Of a stretch of 62,718 bases of DNA, positions 8,504-18,127 are shown one piece after another (position 1 is the first letter of the stretch; the number at the start of each line of letters is the position of its first letter). The translations under genes were made by a program, and so were the position numbers. Source of the DNA: an uncultured Lachnospiraceae bacterium (lineage in GTDB: Bacteria; Bacillota; Clostridia; Lachnospirales; Lachnospiraceae); NCBI GenBank assembly GCA_945949045.1, contig CAMFDG010000008.1, positions 1 to 62,718 of the forward strand. Direction: 5' to 3'. A model generated the notes under the pieces. The model saw only the letters and a list, made by a program, of their open reading frames with translations. It made no database searches and was not told the DNA's origin.

Positions 8504-9691
8504 CTATTCGCCCAAAGACTCCATGAATCCGTCCAGATACTGTTTCGTAAGCTGGCGGAGGTTCTCACGGATCTTCCCGTCATATCCGGAGTTCATCTCC
8601 CGTTCCATCGCATTTAGGATATTGTCTATATTTAACTGGTCCTCCTCAAAAAATGACTGCTTCTTGCCGATTACGTCCGCAAAAATCCGAAGCTTCTCGC
8701 TCCAGATCAGACCGATCACCGGCACATCCAGCGCATAAGAGGTAATACAGGCATGAAGTCTTGCACCGAAGACCAGCTGAAAGGAACGGATCTGTTTCAA
8801 AAATTCCACGGAATTTCTCGCATTTGGCATCATTTTGTTCCGGTCCCTGCAGCCTAAGGCATTCAGAAGCATCGTACCAAATTTCTGATCCGCAGCCATA
8901 CCGTTGGAAAACAGTACCCAATCCCAGCCTCTGTCTTCAATTCCCTGAATCAGTTTCTTGTAAAAGTTCAACAGCTCGAACTCGGTGAGGGTATTGCCGT
9001 AAGCCTGATACACTCTGCCGCGGATCACATTGACTCCGATCACAGGTGTTGGGTGATCATTTTTCTGCAGATTGTAGCATTCCGGAACCCAGAGTGCCGG
9101 ATCCCCCACACGGGCAATCTTGATATTGGGATTTGTGATATAACAGTTTTTCAAGGTATCGATATCGTCTCTTGTGGTAATCACCTTAAAGCAATCCTGG
9201 TTGATCGCCTGCTTTAATCTCTGGCAGCGGATATCCTTCTCACTGTAGCCCTCGATGCCGACACCATTCATCATCACCGGAATATGATTCTTCCGGGCAA
9301 TCTTCATAATCTGTTCCACATAATAATTTAATCCCTGTGTGCGGAACTTCAGGAACCCACCTCCGGCAAAAACAATGGCATCCACATTGCTCAGCTGCTT
9401 TTTAAATTTATGGTTGATCTTCAGCCACCACATAAAATATTCATAGTAATAGCGGAATTTGCTGGAATTTTCATATTTAAAAATATATCCAGAGATCTTG
9501 ATCAGGACCTTTGAGATCCAGAATGGGATCAACTCCAGCCCGGAATAAGACTTTACACGCGGGTTGACATCGACCTCAACGATCTCTGTCTCCGGATTTT
9601 TTTGCTTAATCAGATACTGTGTTGCCTCACACAGAATATTGTCTCCTGCATTCTTAATCGCATATAAGCCTACAACTGCAACCTTCTTCAT
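8504..9691 (-). CDS. Polysaccharide pyruvyl transferase family protein
   Basis: The 395-residue protein begins 'VAVVGLYAIKNAGDNILCEA', the N-terminal motif of the PS_pyruv_trans family (CsaB, WcaK, AmsJ). It also has 'VFAGGGFLKF', 'GVGIEGYSEKD', a 'VGDPALWV' segment and a C-terminal 'FGARLHACITSYALDVPVIG' block with the conserved Arg-His. CsaB-type members move pyruvate from phosphoenolpyruvate to a sugar hydroxyl, giving ketal groups that bind SLH-domain proteins or add negative charge. Some family members in polysaccharide loci may have other transferase roles. Here it lies between the exporter ATPase and the glycerophosphotransferases, consistent with decoration of the same polymer before export. 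Confidence 0.85.
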   Translation of the reverse strand: MKKVAVVGLYAIKNAGDNILCEATQYLIKQKNPETEIVEVDVNPRVKSYSGLELIPFWISKVLIKISGYIFKYENSSKFRYYYEYFMWWLKINHKFKKQLSNVDAIVFAGGGFLKFRTQGLNYYVEQIMKIARKNHIPVMMNGVGIEGYSEKDIRCQRLKQAINQDCFKVITTRDDIDTLKNCYITNPNIKIARVGDPALWVPECYNLQKNDHPTPVIGVNVIRGRVYQAYGNTLTEFELLNFYKKLIQGIEDRGWDWVLFSNGMAADQKFGTMLLNALGCRDRNKMMPNARNSVEFLKQIRSFQLVFGARLHACITSYALDVPVIGLIWSEKLRIFADVIGKKQSFFEEDQLNIDNILNAMEREMNSGYDGKIRENLRQLTKQYLDGFMESLGE

Positions 9692-9715
9692 GTTTAAGTT
9701 CCTTTCACAATCCTA

Positions 9716-10459
9716 TTACTCTTCAGCGTCCATATACGCCTCATACTCGTCCAGCACTTCATCGGTCTTTCCGATTTTAATCATATTCCCATCGTCGATC
9801 CAAAGCACCCGCTGGCACAAATCCCGCAGTGCCTGAATACTATGGGACACAATGACCACCGTCCGCTTGTCATCGGAAATCAGTTCCTTCATTTTCCTGT
9901 AACTCTTCTTTTTAAAACGGCGGTCCCCGACGCTTAAAACCTCATCGATCAATATGATGTCAGTCTCGAGAATTGCCGTAATGGAAAATGCAAGCTTCGA
10001 ATACATTCCGCTGGAATAGGTAGAAACAGGCATATCAATAAATTTCCCCAAATCCGCAAATTTTATGATGCGGTTCATCTTCGCACGAATTTCTTCCTCC
10101 GAAAACCCTAGCAGCATTCCCGACAGAATGATGTTTTCCCGGCCGGACAACTGTTTCTGGAAGCCCACACCAATGGAAAGCAGGGAAACAGAATGCCCAA
10201 AGGTATCAATGGTCCCCTCATCCGGAGAAAAAATATTGGCCAGAGCCCGAAGGAGCGTGGATTTTCCACTACCGTTTTTGCCTATGATACCAAGAATCTC
10301 CCCCTCTTTTACCTCGAAAGAAATATCTCTTAAAGCCTCAAAGGTCTCCCGCTTGTTCTTGTGCAGGCGAAAAAAATTCTGCTTAATGGAAAAAGCCTTC
10401 AGACTTTTATATCGAATTGTCAAATGATCAACTTTGATTGCAATGTCCTTTTCATCCAT
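9716..10459 (-). CDS. Polysaccharide/teichoic acid ABC exporter ATP-binding subunit (TagH-like)
   Basis: This 247-residue ATPase has Walker A 'GIIGKNGSGKSTLLRAL', a Q-loop segment with 'FQKQLSGREN', the divergent signature 'YSSGMYSKLAF' typical of TagH/KpsT/Wzt proteins, Walker B 'DIILIDEVLSVGD' and a switch His ('VIVSHSIQ'). With the adjacent permease it would flip the undecaprenyl-linked polymer across the membrane. It lacks the C-terminal extension of Bacillus TagH and the carbohydrate-binding domain of Wzt, so chain-length sensing is unlikely. It starts 2 bp after the permease stop. Confidence 0.93.
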   Translation of the reverse strand: MDEKDIAIKVDHLTIRYKSLKAFSIKQNFFRLHKNKRETFEALRDISFEVKEGEILGIIGKNGSGKSTLLRALANIFSPDEGTIDTFGHSVSLLSIGVGFQKQLSGRENIILSGMLLGFSEEEIRAKMNRIIKFADLGKFIDMPVSTYSSGMYSKLAFSITAILETDIILIDEVLSVGDRRFKKKSYRKMKELISDDKRTVVIVSHSIQALRDLCQRVLWIDDGNMIKIGKTDEVLDEYEAYMDAEE

Positions 10460-10461
10460 GG

Positions 10462-11256
10462 CTAACTCACCTTAACATAGCTATTTTCATTTTTGTAAAT
10501 CAAACGAATTCCTGCAAAACTCAGCAATACTCCGATTACAAGCCAGATCAAGAGTACCTTCAGCTCCGGCATCTGTCCGTAAATGAGGCATTTCCGGCAT
10601 CCGTCAATAATAAAGGCCATAGGATTAAATTTTTCCAGAATCATTGCCAGTTCCGGATGTCCTTTGCCGATACGGTGCTCAATGGAAAACATAATACCTG
10701 TCATATAAAAAATCAGTCGTAAGGCAATGGTCACAACATTCGCCAGATCCTGCACATACACACCAAAATGACATAAAATACACATAAATCCAAAGGTAAC
10801 CAGCCATAAGCAGATCATCAGTGGAATAAAAAACAATACGTTCCATGTAAGATGTACATGATAAAAGATCATCAGTACAATGACAATGGCAAAGGATACC
10901 ACCATTTTAAAACCGTTGACAAACATTTTGGATTCCAAAAGAACAAATTTGGGTAGATAAACCTTAGACACCACACCCTTATTCTTCTTAATAATGGTGA
11001 CACTGTTTTTCAGATTCTGGTTAAAAAATGTCCAGACGGCCAGTCCGATATAAATAAAGGCTGTAAAATATTCTTCTCTCGCCTGAAACACAAATCCAAA
11101 AATAAACGCATAGATAAACATCAAACAGACAGGCTCCAAAATCCACCATACCCAGTTAAGATAAGAGCCTGCCACCTCTGCTTTCAGTTCCGCCTTCGCG
11201 GAATACTTCGCATAATTAAAATACTTCTTAATATCGCCTATAAATCGCTTTATCAC
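10462..11256 (-). CDS. ABC-2 type polysaccharide exporter permease (TagG-like)
   Basis: The 264-residue protein has six predicted membrane spans and the ABC-2 polysaccharide exporter layout: an amphipathic N-terminus before the first span, 'GLAVWTFFNQNLKNSVTII' in the coupling region and a C-terminal 'FNPMAFIIDGCRKCLI' block. It pairs with the ATPase gene directly downstream. The start is a GTG at 11256, 7 bases after AGAGGAA. A strong promoter (11294-11322) sits just upstream, so exporter genes and everything down to 906 may be one transcription unit, separate from the sugar transferase gene behind it. Confidence 0.92.
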   Translation of the reverse strand: MIKRFIGDIKKYFNYAKYSAKAELKAEVAGSYLNWVWWILEPVCLMFIYAFIFGFVFQAREEYFTAFIYIGLAVWTFFNQNLKNSVTIIKKNKGVVSKVYLPKFVLLESKMFVNGFKMVVSFAIVIVLMIFYHVHLTWNVLFFIPLMICLWLVTFGFMCILCHFGVYVQDLANVVTIALRLIFYMTGIMFSIEHRIGKGHPELAMILEKFNPMAFIIDGCRKCLIYGQMPELKVLLIWLVIGVLLSFAGIRLIYKNENSYVKVS

Positions 11257-11293
11257 TGTTTATTCCTCTTTACATCCATTCACAATGAGGCCT

Positions 11294-11322
11294 ATTATAG
11301 CATATTCATACATACATTTCAA
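11294..11322 (-). promoter_or_regulatory. SigA-type promoter of the exporter/polymer operon
   Basis: On the minus strand TTGAAA (11317-11322) and TATAAT (11294-11299) are separated by exactly 17 bp. The start point would fall near 11287, giving a leader of about 30 bases before the permease GTG. Confidence 0.75.
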
Positions 11323-11335
11323 TTCAACATTGCAA

Positions 11336-12694
11336 CTATTCTCTTTTGCTGGCTGTTGTCTGATCGGAATCAATGCCTTCCGTATTCTCCCGGACAAACA
11401 GAATCTTAAAGGTAAGGAACAGGATCTTAATATCCATCCACACCGAATAGTTCTCTATATAAGTCAGATCCAGCTTCAGCTTATCATATGGTGTGGTATT
11501 ATACTTTCCATACACCTGTGCATAACCGGTCAGACCCGCTTTCACCTTAAGGCGCAGCACAAACTCCGGAATTTCCTCCGTATACTGATCTGCAATGACC
11601 TGTCGCTCCGGGCGCGGTCCCACCACGGACATCTCGCCCTTTAAAATATTAAACAGCTGTGGCAGCTCATCAAAATGAATCGCACGAATCAGACGTCCCA
11701 CCGGTGTCACCCGGGCATCCCCTTTGGCAGCAAGCCTTGCTCCATGATCCTCCGAATGTACCGTCATACTCCGGAATTTATAGATCATAAAGGGTTGTCC
11801 ATCCTTCGTCAGCCGTTCCTGCTTATATAAGACGGGGCCCCTGTCATACAGCTTGATGGCCAGGGCGATCAGAAGCATGAATGGAGACGCAATGACAATG
11901 CCCACCAGGGAAATAACGATATCCATAGCCCTCTTGATAAAAAGATCCACAATACTAAGTCCCTGATTCCGGGAAAGATATAATGGCGTATCAAACAGAT
12001 GAATGTCATCTGCACCACGAAACAGGATATCTGAGATCTTCGGTGTTACATAGGTACGAACAGATTCCTGATAACAGTATTTCATAATCTGATTTCTGGC
12101 CTCCGCCGGAAGATCACACAGCACCACTGCATTATACTGCCGGATCATCGGATACAGCTTCTCGTATCCGATCCGATAGCTTACCGATGCACAGATGTTG
12201 TATTTATCTTTTCTTGTATTGATCTTGCCGATCAGATCGTCAGGGGAATAATTCCCATAAATTACCAGCACCTGTCTCGGTGGATACAGATGCTGGTAAG
12301 CTTTTCGTACAAGAATGACCCACGGAACAATCAGGATGATTTCCGTGAGAGTCATCAGAAGCAGTGGCCGTGGAGAAAGATAGTCATTCGCAACCAGACA
12401 GATTTCAAAATAAGAAACCACCATGGCCAGAATCACAGCAAGCACCTGAGAAAGAATGATATCCGACAAGCGCATATAACCGATCCTGTATCCTCCAAAC
12501 ACTTTTGTGAAAAAGAATACAAACAGTACATACATACCAATCACTGCCCAGTTTCCTCGACGCCACAGTGCATTAGCCTTATCAATCATCGGCACATACA
12601 TCACATACCAGGTCCATCCGAATAATACGGCCTCCATAGCCAATGTCATCACATTTGCAATAAAATTCAGTAAATGCTTGTATTTTTCCTTCAT
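11336..12694 (-). CDS. Undecaprenyl-phosphate sugar phosphotransferase (WcaJ/polyprenyl glycosylphosphotransferase type)
   Basis: The 452-residue protein has four or five N-terminal membrane spans, a central CoA-binding-like domain (about 145-240), and a C-terminal bacterial sugar transferase domain. The latter begins with a hydrophobic re-entrant helix ('VISLVGIVIASPFMLLIALA') and carries 'GPVLYKQERLTKDGQPF', 'YKFRSM', 'HFDELPQLFNILKGEMS' and 'VVGPRPE'. It transfers a sugar 1-phosphate onto undecaprenyl phosphate and so starts the repeat unit. Sitting upstream of the exporter operon, it supports a lipid-linked polymer pathway. The sugar could be glucose, galactose or an amino sugar. It is read from its own start, with a weak AGAGG 12 bases before the ATG. 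Confidence 0.92.
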   Translation of the reverse strand: MKEKYKHLLNFIANVMTLAMEAVLFGWTWYVMYVPMIDKANALWRRGNWAVIGMYVLFVFFFTKVFGGYRIGYMRLSDIILSQVLAVILAMVVSYFEICLVANDYLSPRPLLLMTLTEIILIVPWVILVRKAYQHLYPPRQVLVIYGNYSPDDLIGKINTRKDKYNICASVSYRIGYEKLYPMIRQYNAVVLCDLPAEARNQIMKYCYQESVRTYVTPKISDILFRGADDIHLFDTPLYLSRNQGLSIVDLFIKRAMDIVISLVGIVIASPFMLLIALAIKLYDRGPVLYKQERLTKDGQPFMIYKFRSMTVHSEDHGARLAAKGDARVTPVGRLIRAIHFDELPQLFNILKGEMSVVGPRPERQVIADQYTEEIPEFVLRLKVKAGLTGYAQVYGKYNTTPYDKLKLDLTYIENYSVWMDIKILFLTFKILFVRENTEGIDSDQTTASKRE

Positions 12695-12727
12695 ATTACT
12701 ATTTTTCCTCTTAAGCGTTCCTTTATT

Positions 12728-12991
12728 CTATTCGCCAAGACCGCTTTCTACATATGCGACAAGCGTGCGAAGCGCCTCCTCCTCATCTTCCCCCTCACAG
12801 ATCAATGTAATTTCATCCCCTGACTTAATGCAGGCTCCCAGAACACTCAGCACACTTTTTGCATTGGCCGTATTGCCACTGTAATCAAATGTGACCTTGC
12901 TCTTAAATTTCATTGCCTCTTTGCACAAATTCCCGGCGGGTCTCAGATGAAGTCCCGTCGGATTCATAATTTTCACTGCTTGCGATACCAA
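12728..12991 (-). CDS. ptsH: HPr-family phosphocarrier protein
   Basis: The 87-residue protein matches HPr over its full length: His15 in 'NPTGLHLRPAG' is the PEP-dependent phosphorylation site and Ser46 in 'ANAKSVLSVLGA' is the HPr kinase site. It therefore serves both sugar PTS transport and, with HprK (50868-51812 here), carbon catabolite control; a Crh-like protein would lack His15. The start is a TTG at 12991 placed 7 bases after GGAGGGGG; no ATG fits. It lies 12 bp after glmM and probably shares its transcript. Confidence 0.93.
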   Translation of the reverse strand: MVSQAVKIMNPTGLHLRPAGNLCKEAMKFKSKVTFDYSGNTANAKSVLSVLGACIKSGDEITLICEGEDEEEALRTLVAYVESGLGE

Positions 12992-13003
12992 AGTACCCCC
13001 TCC

Positions 13004-14353
13004 TTATAACATAACTTTCGTGATGAGTTCTGCCAGCTTCCTGGCCTCCTCATCAATTTCCTTTTGATCTTTTCCCTCAATCATCACACGGACCAGCGGC
13101 TCCGTACCGGACGGACGAATCAAGACTCTTCCCTCCCCCGCGAATTTCTTCTCAAGTGTCTCAATCGCCTCCGCGATCTCCGTGTACTCCATATAGCTTT
13201 CCTTCTTATGGTTTGGAACCTTTGCATTCACCAGCGCCTGTGGCAGAACCTCCATGACATTGGTGAGCTCCGAAAGCTTCTTTCCCGTCCGGACCATGAC
13301 CTGCAGCAGATGAAGTGCTGTCAGAAGGCCGTCTCCCGTCGTGTTGTCATCCAGAAAAATCACGTGTCCGGACTGCTCACCTCCCAGATTATAGCCATTC
13401 TCCAACATATTTTCAAGTACATATCGGTCCCCGACTTTGGTTTTTTCCACATGAATGCCCTGTTTTTCTCCCATCAGGGTAAATCCCAGGTTGGTCATTA
13501 CTGTGACAACGATAGTATCCTTTGCAAGCTTTCCCTGCTCTTTTAAGAAATTTCCGCAGACAGCCATCACCTCATCGCCGTCCACCAGCTTGCCGTTTTC
13601 ATCTACTGCAAGCATACGGTCTGCATCTCCGTCAAAGGCAATTCCGATGTCTGCCTTCTCCGACACAACCCTGGCCCGAAGCTCATCCATATGCGTTGAG
13701 CCGCAGTTGGCATTGATATTCGTTCCATCCGGATTGGTATGGATCGCAACCAGATTCGCACCAAGATCAGAAAGAGTCTTCACTGAGGTATAGGAGCTTG
13801 CTCCCTCCGCACAGTCCACCACGATCTTTAACTTTGACAGATCTACCGGAACCGTCTCCTTCTCAAACTTGATATACTCATCCACAATATCAAACCGGTA
13901 TTCCACCTTTCCGATTCCCGGCCCGATGGGGAATACCACATCCTCCATATCACTGCGGATCAGCGCCTCAATTTCATCCTCCAGTGCATCCGACAGCTTA
14001 TAGCCCTCTCCGTTAAAAAACTTGATTCCGTTAAATTCCATGGGATTATGGGATGCGGAAATCACCACGCCCGCATCTACCTTATGCTTTCTGGTGAGAT
14101 ATGCAATGGCAGGTGTCGGCGCCACACCGATAAAAATCGCATTGGCTCCCACAGAACAAATTCCCGCCATCAGCGCATTGGCAAGCATTCCTCCGGAAAT
14201 ACGCGTATCACAGCCCACAATAATCGTCGGCTGATGGGATTTTTCTTTCGTCAGCACATAGGCTCCGGCCTGCCCCAGCTTCATAGCCAGATCAATCGTC
14301 AGCTCCGTTCCGGCAACACCTCTTACCCCGTCTGTTCCAAACATTCTAGCCAT
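13004..14353 (-). CDS. glmM: Phosphoglucosamine mutase
   Basis: The 449-residue enzyme begins '[19 protein letters not shown]', the GlmM signature. The phosphoserine loop is '[13 protein letters not shown]' (Ser101), the Mg loop is 'FDGDADRML', and the sugar and phosphate-binding loops are 'GGEQSGHVI' and '[12 protein letters not shown]'. It turns glucosamine-6-phosphate into glucosamine-1-phosphate for UDP-GlcNAc and hence peptidoglycan and wall polymers. Its place directly after cdaR and cdaA is the conserved Firmicutes arrangement in which GlmM binds and modulates the diadenylate cyclase. Confidence 0.97.
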   Translation of the reverse strand: MARMFGTDGVRGVAGTELTIDLAMKLGQAGAYVLTKEKSHQPTIIVGCDTRISGGMLANALMAGICSVGANAIFIGVAPTPAIAYLTRKHKVDAGVVISASHNPMEFNGIKFFNGEGYKLSDALEDEIEALIRSDMEDVVFPIGPGIGKVEYRFDIVDEYIKFEKETVPVDLSKLKIVVDCAEGASSYTSVKTLSDLGANLVAIHTNPDGTNINANCGSTHMDELRARVVSEKADIGIAFDGDADRMLAVDENGKLVDGDEVMAVCGNFLKEQGKLAKDTIVVTVMTNLGFTLMGEKQGIHVEKTKVGDRYVLENMLENGYNLGGEQSGHVIFLDDNTTGDGLLTALHLLQVMVRTGKKLSELTNVMEVLPQALVNAKVPNHKKESYMEYTEIAEAIETLEKKFAGEGRVLIRPSGTEPLVRVMIEGKDQKEIDEEARKLAELITKVML

Positions 14354-14366
14354 CTTTCATTACTCC

Positions 14367-15704
14367 TTATTCATTTTGATTGTCCTGCTCTCCGATCTGT
14401 TCCTCACTGTCCGGCTCCTGGGAATTATCGGGCTGATCTTCCTGGGTCTCCCGCGGGGAAATCGAAACCGCAATGGTGATCGGCTGGTAAGCATAATACT
14501 CCTCATCCAGCTTCAGATTCAAGGTCACACGATGTGTGCCCTCCGCAAGCCCTTCCACATTAATCTCCGCAGGAATTGCCGATGCATTCAGACGATCCAG
14601 ATCCTTCTTAAGTCCGTTGATCGTAACCGGAATTTCCGCATCTTCAAAGCTCAATTCATATTCGTCCTCCAGTCCCTGCACTGCAATGCGGCTGGAGTTG
14701 ATCTGATAGGTCTTCGGCTCGTAGGCCTCTATGCGCACCGTCACGGTAACGGTAGCATCCGCAGGATTAACCAGCTCGGTTCCTTCCGGAAGATATTCCG
14801 TAATGTCAATGGACGTAGAAAGATCCTCTCTTGCGCCGGATACATTCAACACTTCTGCCGGTATATCAATGGACAATAGCGGGTTGAGCACGTTGGTTGC
14901 ACCCTTTAGTTTAACGGTCTCCGGAGAACTGCTGATCTCCACCACCCGGTAATCACCATAGGGCCTACCGGTAGTGGTAAAGGAGAGTGGAAGTTCCTTG
15001 ACACTCAGAATCTTCGCAGAAATCGTAACGGTATCATTGCTCAGGGTCAGCCGGGTGGTATCCACCTCGTTTCCATCCGCATCATACAGTACCGGAATGA
15101 CATTATCCGATAAATTGACGGACATCCCCTCCACATCGATTGTCGCCACAACACTTGCGATCTTCTTAACGATGGAAGCCGGTCCCGATACATTGAGGAC
15201 GTTGGGATTGGTCACCGTAACCTCCCCCAGCGCATACCCGTCTGCCACATGGCCGCTGGTTGCCGCCGCCACCATAAACCGGTGACTCATCAGATCCTCC
15301 AGAGAGACCTCCAGATATTTATTTTTGCCATTGTATTTGAGTGCCGAATTCTGCCTTTTGCTGGTTATCTCAATCGGCACGTTCGCCTTGACTCCATCTT
15401 TATTCAGGATCATACGATTCATATCCGCAACAGCGGTAAAATCAGTATCCTCCAGTTTATCCAGCACGCTGCGTTTGCCTGTTACCGAAAAAGAAACCGT
15501 ATTGGTTCCGTTCAATACCTCATAACACTTATTCATCTCAGTAACTGCCGAGGTATTTTCCACCGTCACATTGGTGGTGAAAGTCTTCGTCTTCATCGGG
15601 TCATCAATATTATATACAACCAGCCACAAAACGGAAGCAAAAAAAACAGCCAGCAGCTTAAATCCCAGATTATTCGTCAAGGTTTTGAGAATCTTTTTTG
15701 CCAT
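14367..15704 (-). CDS. cdaR: YbbR-domain regulator of the diadenylate cyclase
   Basis: The protein of about 445 residues has one N-terminal membrane span ('LGFKLLAVFFASVLWLVVYN') followed by four YbbR repeats (for example the segment ending 'NVSGPASIVKKI') and an acidic, Gln/Asp/Glu-rich tail. CdaR proteins sit outside the membrane and modulate CdaA. The start is placed at 15704, where AGAAGGAGG precedes ATGGCAAAA by a good distance; this overlaps the cdaA 3' end by 35 bases, pointing to translational coupling. A start at 15731 would lack an SD. Confidence 0.92.
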   Translation of the reverse strand: MAKKILKTLTNNLGFKLLAVFFASVLWLVVYNIDDPMKTKTFTTNVTVENTSAVTEMNKCYEVLNGTNTVSFSVTGKRSVLDKLEDTDFTAVADMNRMILNKDGVKANVPIEITSKRQNSALKYNGKNKYLEVSLEDLMSHRFMVAAATSGHVADGYALGEVTVTNPNVLNVSGPASIVKKIASVVATIDVEGMSVNLSDNVIPVLYDADGNEVDTTRLTLSNDTVTISAKILSVKELPLSFTTTGRPYGDYRVVEISSSPETVKLKGATNVLNPLLSIDIPAEVLNVSGAREDLSTSIDITEYLPEGTELVNPADATVTVTVRIEAYEPKTYQINSSRIAVQGLEDEYELSFEDAEIPVTINGLKKDLDRLNASAIPAEINVEGLAEGTHRVTLNLKLDEEYYAYQPITIAVSISPRETQEDQPDNSQEPDSEEQIGEQDNQNE

Positions 15705-16578
15705 CCTTAAACCTCCTTCTGATCTGTTCAAGCTTTGTCATCTCCCGGTTCCGGTTCTGCACCAGAGTCAGCTTCTCCCTCAGGAAATCTGCATCAACTC
15801 CGTGATAAATCCGGCCATTCATGGCGACTGACACCTTGCCGGTCTCCTCGGACACAACAATCGTCAGGGAATCACTCACTTCACTGATTCCTACTGCAGC
15901 CCGGTGTCTCGTCCCCAGATCCTTACTTAAAGACAGACTGTCCGATAACGGAAGATAACAGGTCGCGGAAACCACCCGGTCTCCCCGGATAATGACAGCG
16001 CCATCATGAAGCGGCGTATTTTTTTCAAAAATATTGATCAAAAGCTGACTGGTCACAATTGCATCCACATCAATTCCCGTCCTGATGTATTCATTCAACA
16101 TGATCTCGTTTTCCACTACGATCAATGCGCCTGTATTCACCTTTCCCATGGCAAAGGATGCCTTTACCAGTTCCTCAATGGTTTTATCGGAATACTTATT
16201 GTCTTCCGATTTCCCGATATTGAAGAGTCTGCCAAAAACATTCTTTCCTCCGAGATTTTCCAGAGCGTTGCGAAGTTCCGGCTGAAAAATGATCACCAGC
16301 GCGATCAAACCCACATTCAGCGTGTTTTCTGCAAGCCACAGGATCGTGTTCATTTGAAATACTGCAGCGATCAGGACAAAAAGCAAAAGCACAATGATGC
16401 CTTTGAACAGGTTCCATGCTCTTGTGCTTTTGATCCAGAGCAGCACATGATAAAACAGAAAAGAAATAATCAAAATCTCAATGATGTCGACAACAGACAC
16501 GGAAATATCAGGCATGCCGAGAAACGTAGCTGCCTGATCATATAATTCACTTAATTTTCCCAGCAGATTCTGCATCAT
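15670..16578 (-). CDS. cdaA: Diadenylate cyclase CdaA
   Basis: The 302-residue protein has three N-terminal membrane helices (about 30-110) and a DAC (DisA_N) catalytic domain. The catalytic motifs DGA ('PLHDGAVIIRGD') and RHR ('GTRHRAAVGISE') are intact. It condenses two ATP into cyclic di-AMP, which controls potassium and osmolyte balance. The cdaA-cdaR-glmM order and overlap match the conserved essential operon. The N-terminus shows two adjacent ATGs after GGAAGG; either may be used. About 25 residues before the first helix are slightly longer than in Bacillus CdaA. Confidence 0.96.
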   Translation of the reverse strand: MMQNLLGKLSELYDQAATFLGMPDISVSVVDIIEILIISFLFYHVLLWIKSTRAWNLFKGIIVLLLFVLIAAVFQMNTILWLAENTLNVGLIALVIIFQPELRNALENLGGKNVFGRLFNIGKSEDNKYSDKTIEELVKASFAMGKVNTGALIVVENEIMLNEYIRTGIDVDAIVTSQLLINIFEKNTPLHDGAVIIRGDRVVSATCYLPLSDSLSLSKDLGTRHRAAVGISEVSDSLTIVVSEETGKVSVAMNGRIYHGVDADFLREKLTLVQNRNREMTKLEQIRRRFKDGKKDSQNLDE

Positions 16579-16632
16579 CTTTCCTTCCTGTCCTTTATTT
16601 TAATGATGTAAGTGCCATAAATCCCCTGCCAC

Positions 16633-17676
16633 TCACTTTAATAATCCTTCATCAATATCCAGTTCCTTCGCCATGACCTTACGGCTTCGCTCTTCTTCCT
16701 CCGCCGTCGGGACCGGTCTGCTGTGATCGATTCTCTTGCCCATACTGGCCGTATTGCCGAAATGCTTTACGGTCACCTCCCGGACAGCTACCATTTTCTT
16801 GGGAACAGCCTTGACATAATAATAGTAATCATCATCTTCAAACTGAACCCGTTCCGTTCTGTCGTAATCAAGATCCATAAACAGGAACTGAATCACAAAA
16901 GCAATGATCATGGAGAGGACTCCCCCAATCAAAAGCCAAAGGGTCTTCCCCGTAATTCCCAATACCATATAGCCCACGAACAGACCTGCGATCTCGACCA
17001 GGGTTCCCGATATGATAGCGAGCGTCCACGCGTGATCCACTTCCATCCTTCTTACCAGATATACCACAAGGGATGTGACAACAAACACCGCAATCACAAG
17101 ATACATCTCACGGTTGAAGAAAAGCTGCCCGACGGAGATATTCAGCCTGGATGACGAAGTCACATCCTCCGATGTACTCATCAGTGCTGCCGCATTCTGC
17201 TGGATGCCTCCCAAGAAATAATAGAGAACCGTACCGCACACCACGGCGATAACGGAATATATACTTCTCAAAAGACTGCATCCCACCGGAATAATATACG
17301 GAATATGAAGCCGGAAACATACCGGTGTAAGCACTGCCGCAAACCCATCCTTCGGAGAAAAGCGGAAATACAGGAAGAAAACAGCCGCAAACAGGAGCAG
17401 TGTTGTAAGAGCTGTTTCCAGAGAAACAGCATACATATCCGCCAGAACCACCAGTGCAGACAGCCAGATCATCGCGTTTACCGGAAGCAGTGCGCACAAC
17501 AGAGACAAAATCAATGCGACCGGCAGATTGCTGACCAGCTCCATAAACCCAATATTCTTGTTGATTACAGAAAACAGGGCAAACGCCACTGCAAATTTCA
17601 CAATCGGAAACAGATACGTCTCGTACCTGCTGTAAAATCGGATCATCCGATCCCGAAGTTCCAATATTTTCGTCAT
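16633..17676 (-). CDS. Conserved multi-pass membrane protein of unknown function
   Basis: I do not recognise a named family. The 347-residue product has about eight to nine hydrophobic segments between residues 20 and 260, then a cytoplasmic tail of about 85 residues with an acidic run followed by YYYY ('EDDDYYYYVKAVPKKMV') and a charged C-terminus. The ATG at 17676 follows GGGGAGGAAC by a few bases; a TTG at 17691 in frame lies inside the SD and is unlikely. It lies 54 bp before cdaA and after another small membrane protein, so it may be part of the c-di-AMP operon and could work in envelope homeostasis. That is inference from position only. Confidence 0.75.
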   Translation of the reverse strand: MTKILELRDRMIRFYSRYETYLFPIVKFAVAFALFSVINKNIGFMELVSNLPVALILSLLCALLPVNAMIWLSALVVLADMYAVSLETALTTLLLFAAVFFLYFRFSPKDGFAAVLTPVCFRLHIPYIIPVGCSLLRSIYSVIAVVCGTVLYYFLGGIQQNAAALMSTSEDVTSSSRLNISVGQLFFNREMYLVIAVFVVTSLVVYLVRRMEVDHAWTLAIISGTLVEIAGLFVGYMVLGITGKTLWLLIGGVLSMIIAFVIQFLFMDLDYDRTERVQFEDDDYYYYVKAVPKKMVAVREVTVKHFGNTASMGKRIDHSRPVPTAEEEERSRKVMAKELDIDEGLLK

Positions 17677-17701
17677 AAAGTTCCTCCCCAAGGACGCCGA
17701 A

Positions 17702-18106
17702 TTACCTGTTCATCTGCTCTTCCCGATAATACATTCTGCGAACCTTCTTAATATGCTCCGCATACCTGCGCAGCTTTTTCCGCCCGTACACATAACGGAC
17801 ACAGTATATAATGGCAGTCAGTACCATGTATACCGCCATAAACACGACATACAGGAGCAGCACCCAGCCGATCAGTTCCTTAAGTTTGGGACTGTTCAGC
17901 ATTTCGGTGAGCATCTCCATATCGCGAATTCCCCACAACAGTAGAAGAAGCAGATATGCAATAGTACCGGAAAAAAAGCTTTTCACAAGCTCCTTGCCCA
18001 CATAGTCCCACATATAGTATTCCCCCATCTGGCGGCATTCCTTGGCACTATGCTCATCAAATACCGCCATATGGCAGAGTTCCTTCACACGTTCTTCATT
18101 AATCAT
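17702..18106 (-). CDS. Small membrane protein of unknown function
   Basis: The product is about 134 residues: an acidic/charged N-terminus of about 45 residues, two hydrophobic helices ('SGTIAYLLLLLLWGI' and 'WVLLLYVVFMAVYMVL'), then a strongly basic C-terminal tail ('GRKKLRRYAEHIKKVRRM'), which predicts both ends in the cytoplasm. The ATG at 18106 follows GGGAG; a GTG at 18121 is possible but has no SD. It is tightly placed between the YvyF-like gene and the larger membrane protein. No family recognised. Confidence 0.72.
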   Translation of the reverse strand: MINEERVKELCHMAVFDEHSAKECRQMGEYYMWDYVGKELVKSFFSGTIAYLLLLLLWGIRDMEMLTEMLNSPKLKELIGWVLLLYVVFMAVYMVLTAIIYCVRYVYGRKKLRRYAEHIKKVRRMYYREEQMNR

Positions 18107-18127
18107 ACAATCTCCCGCCACTGGATT

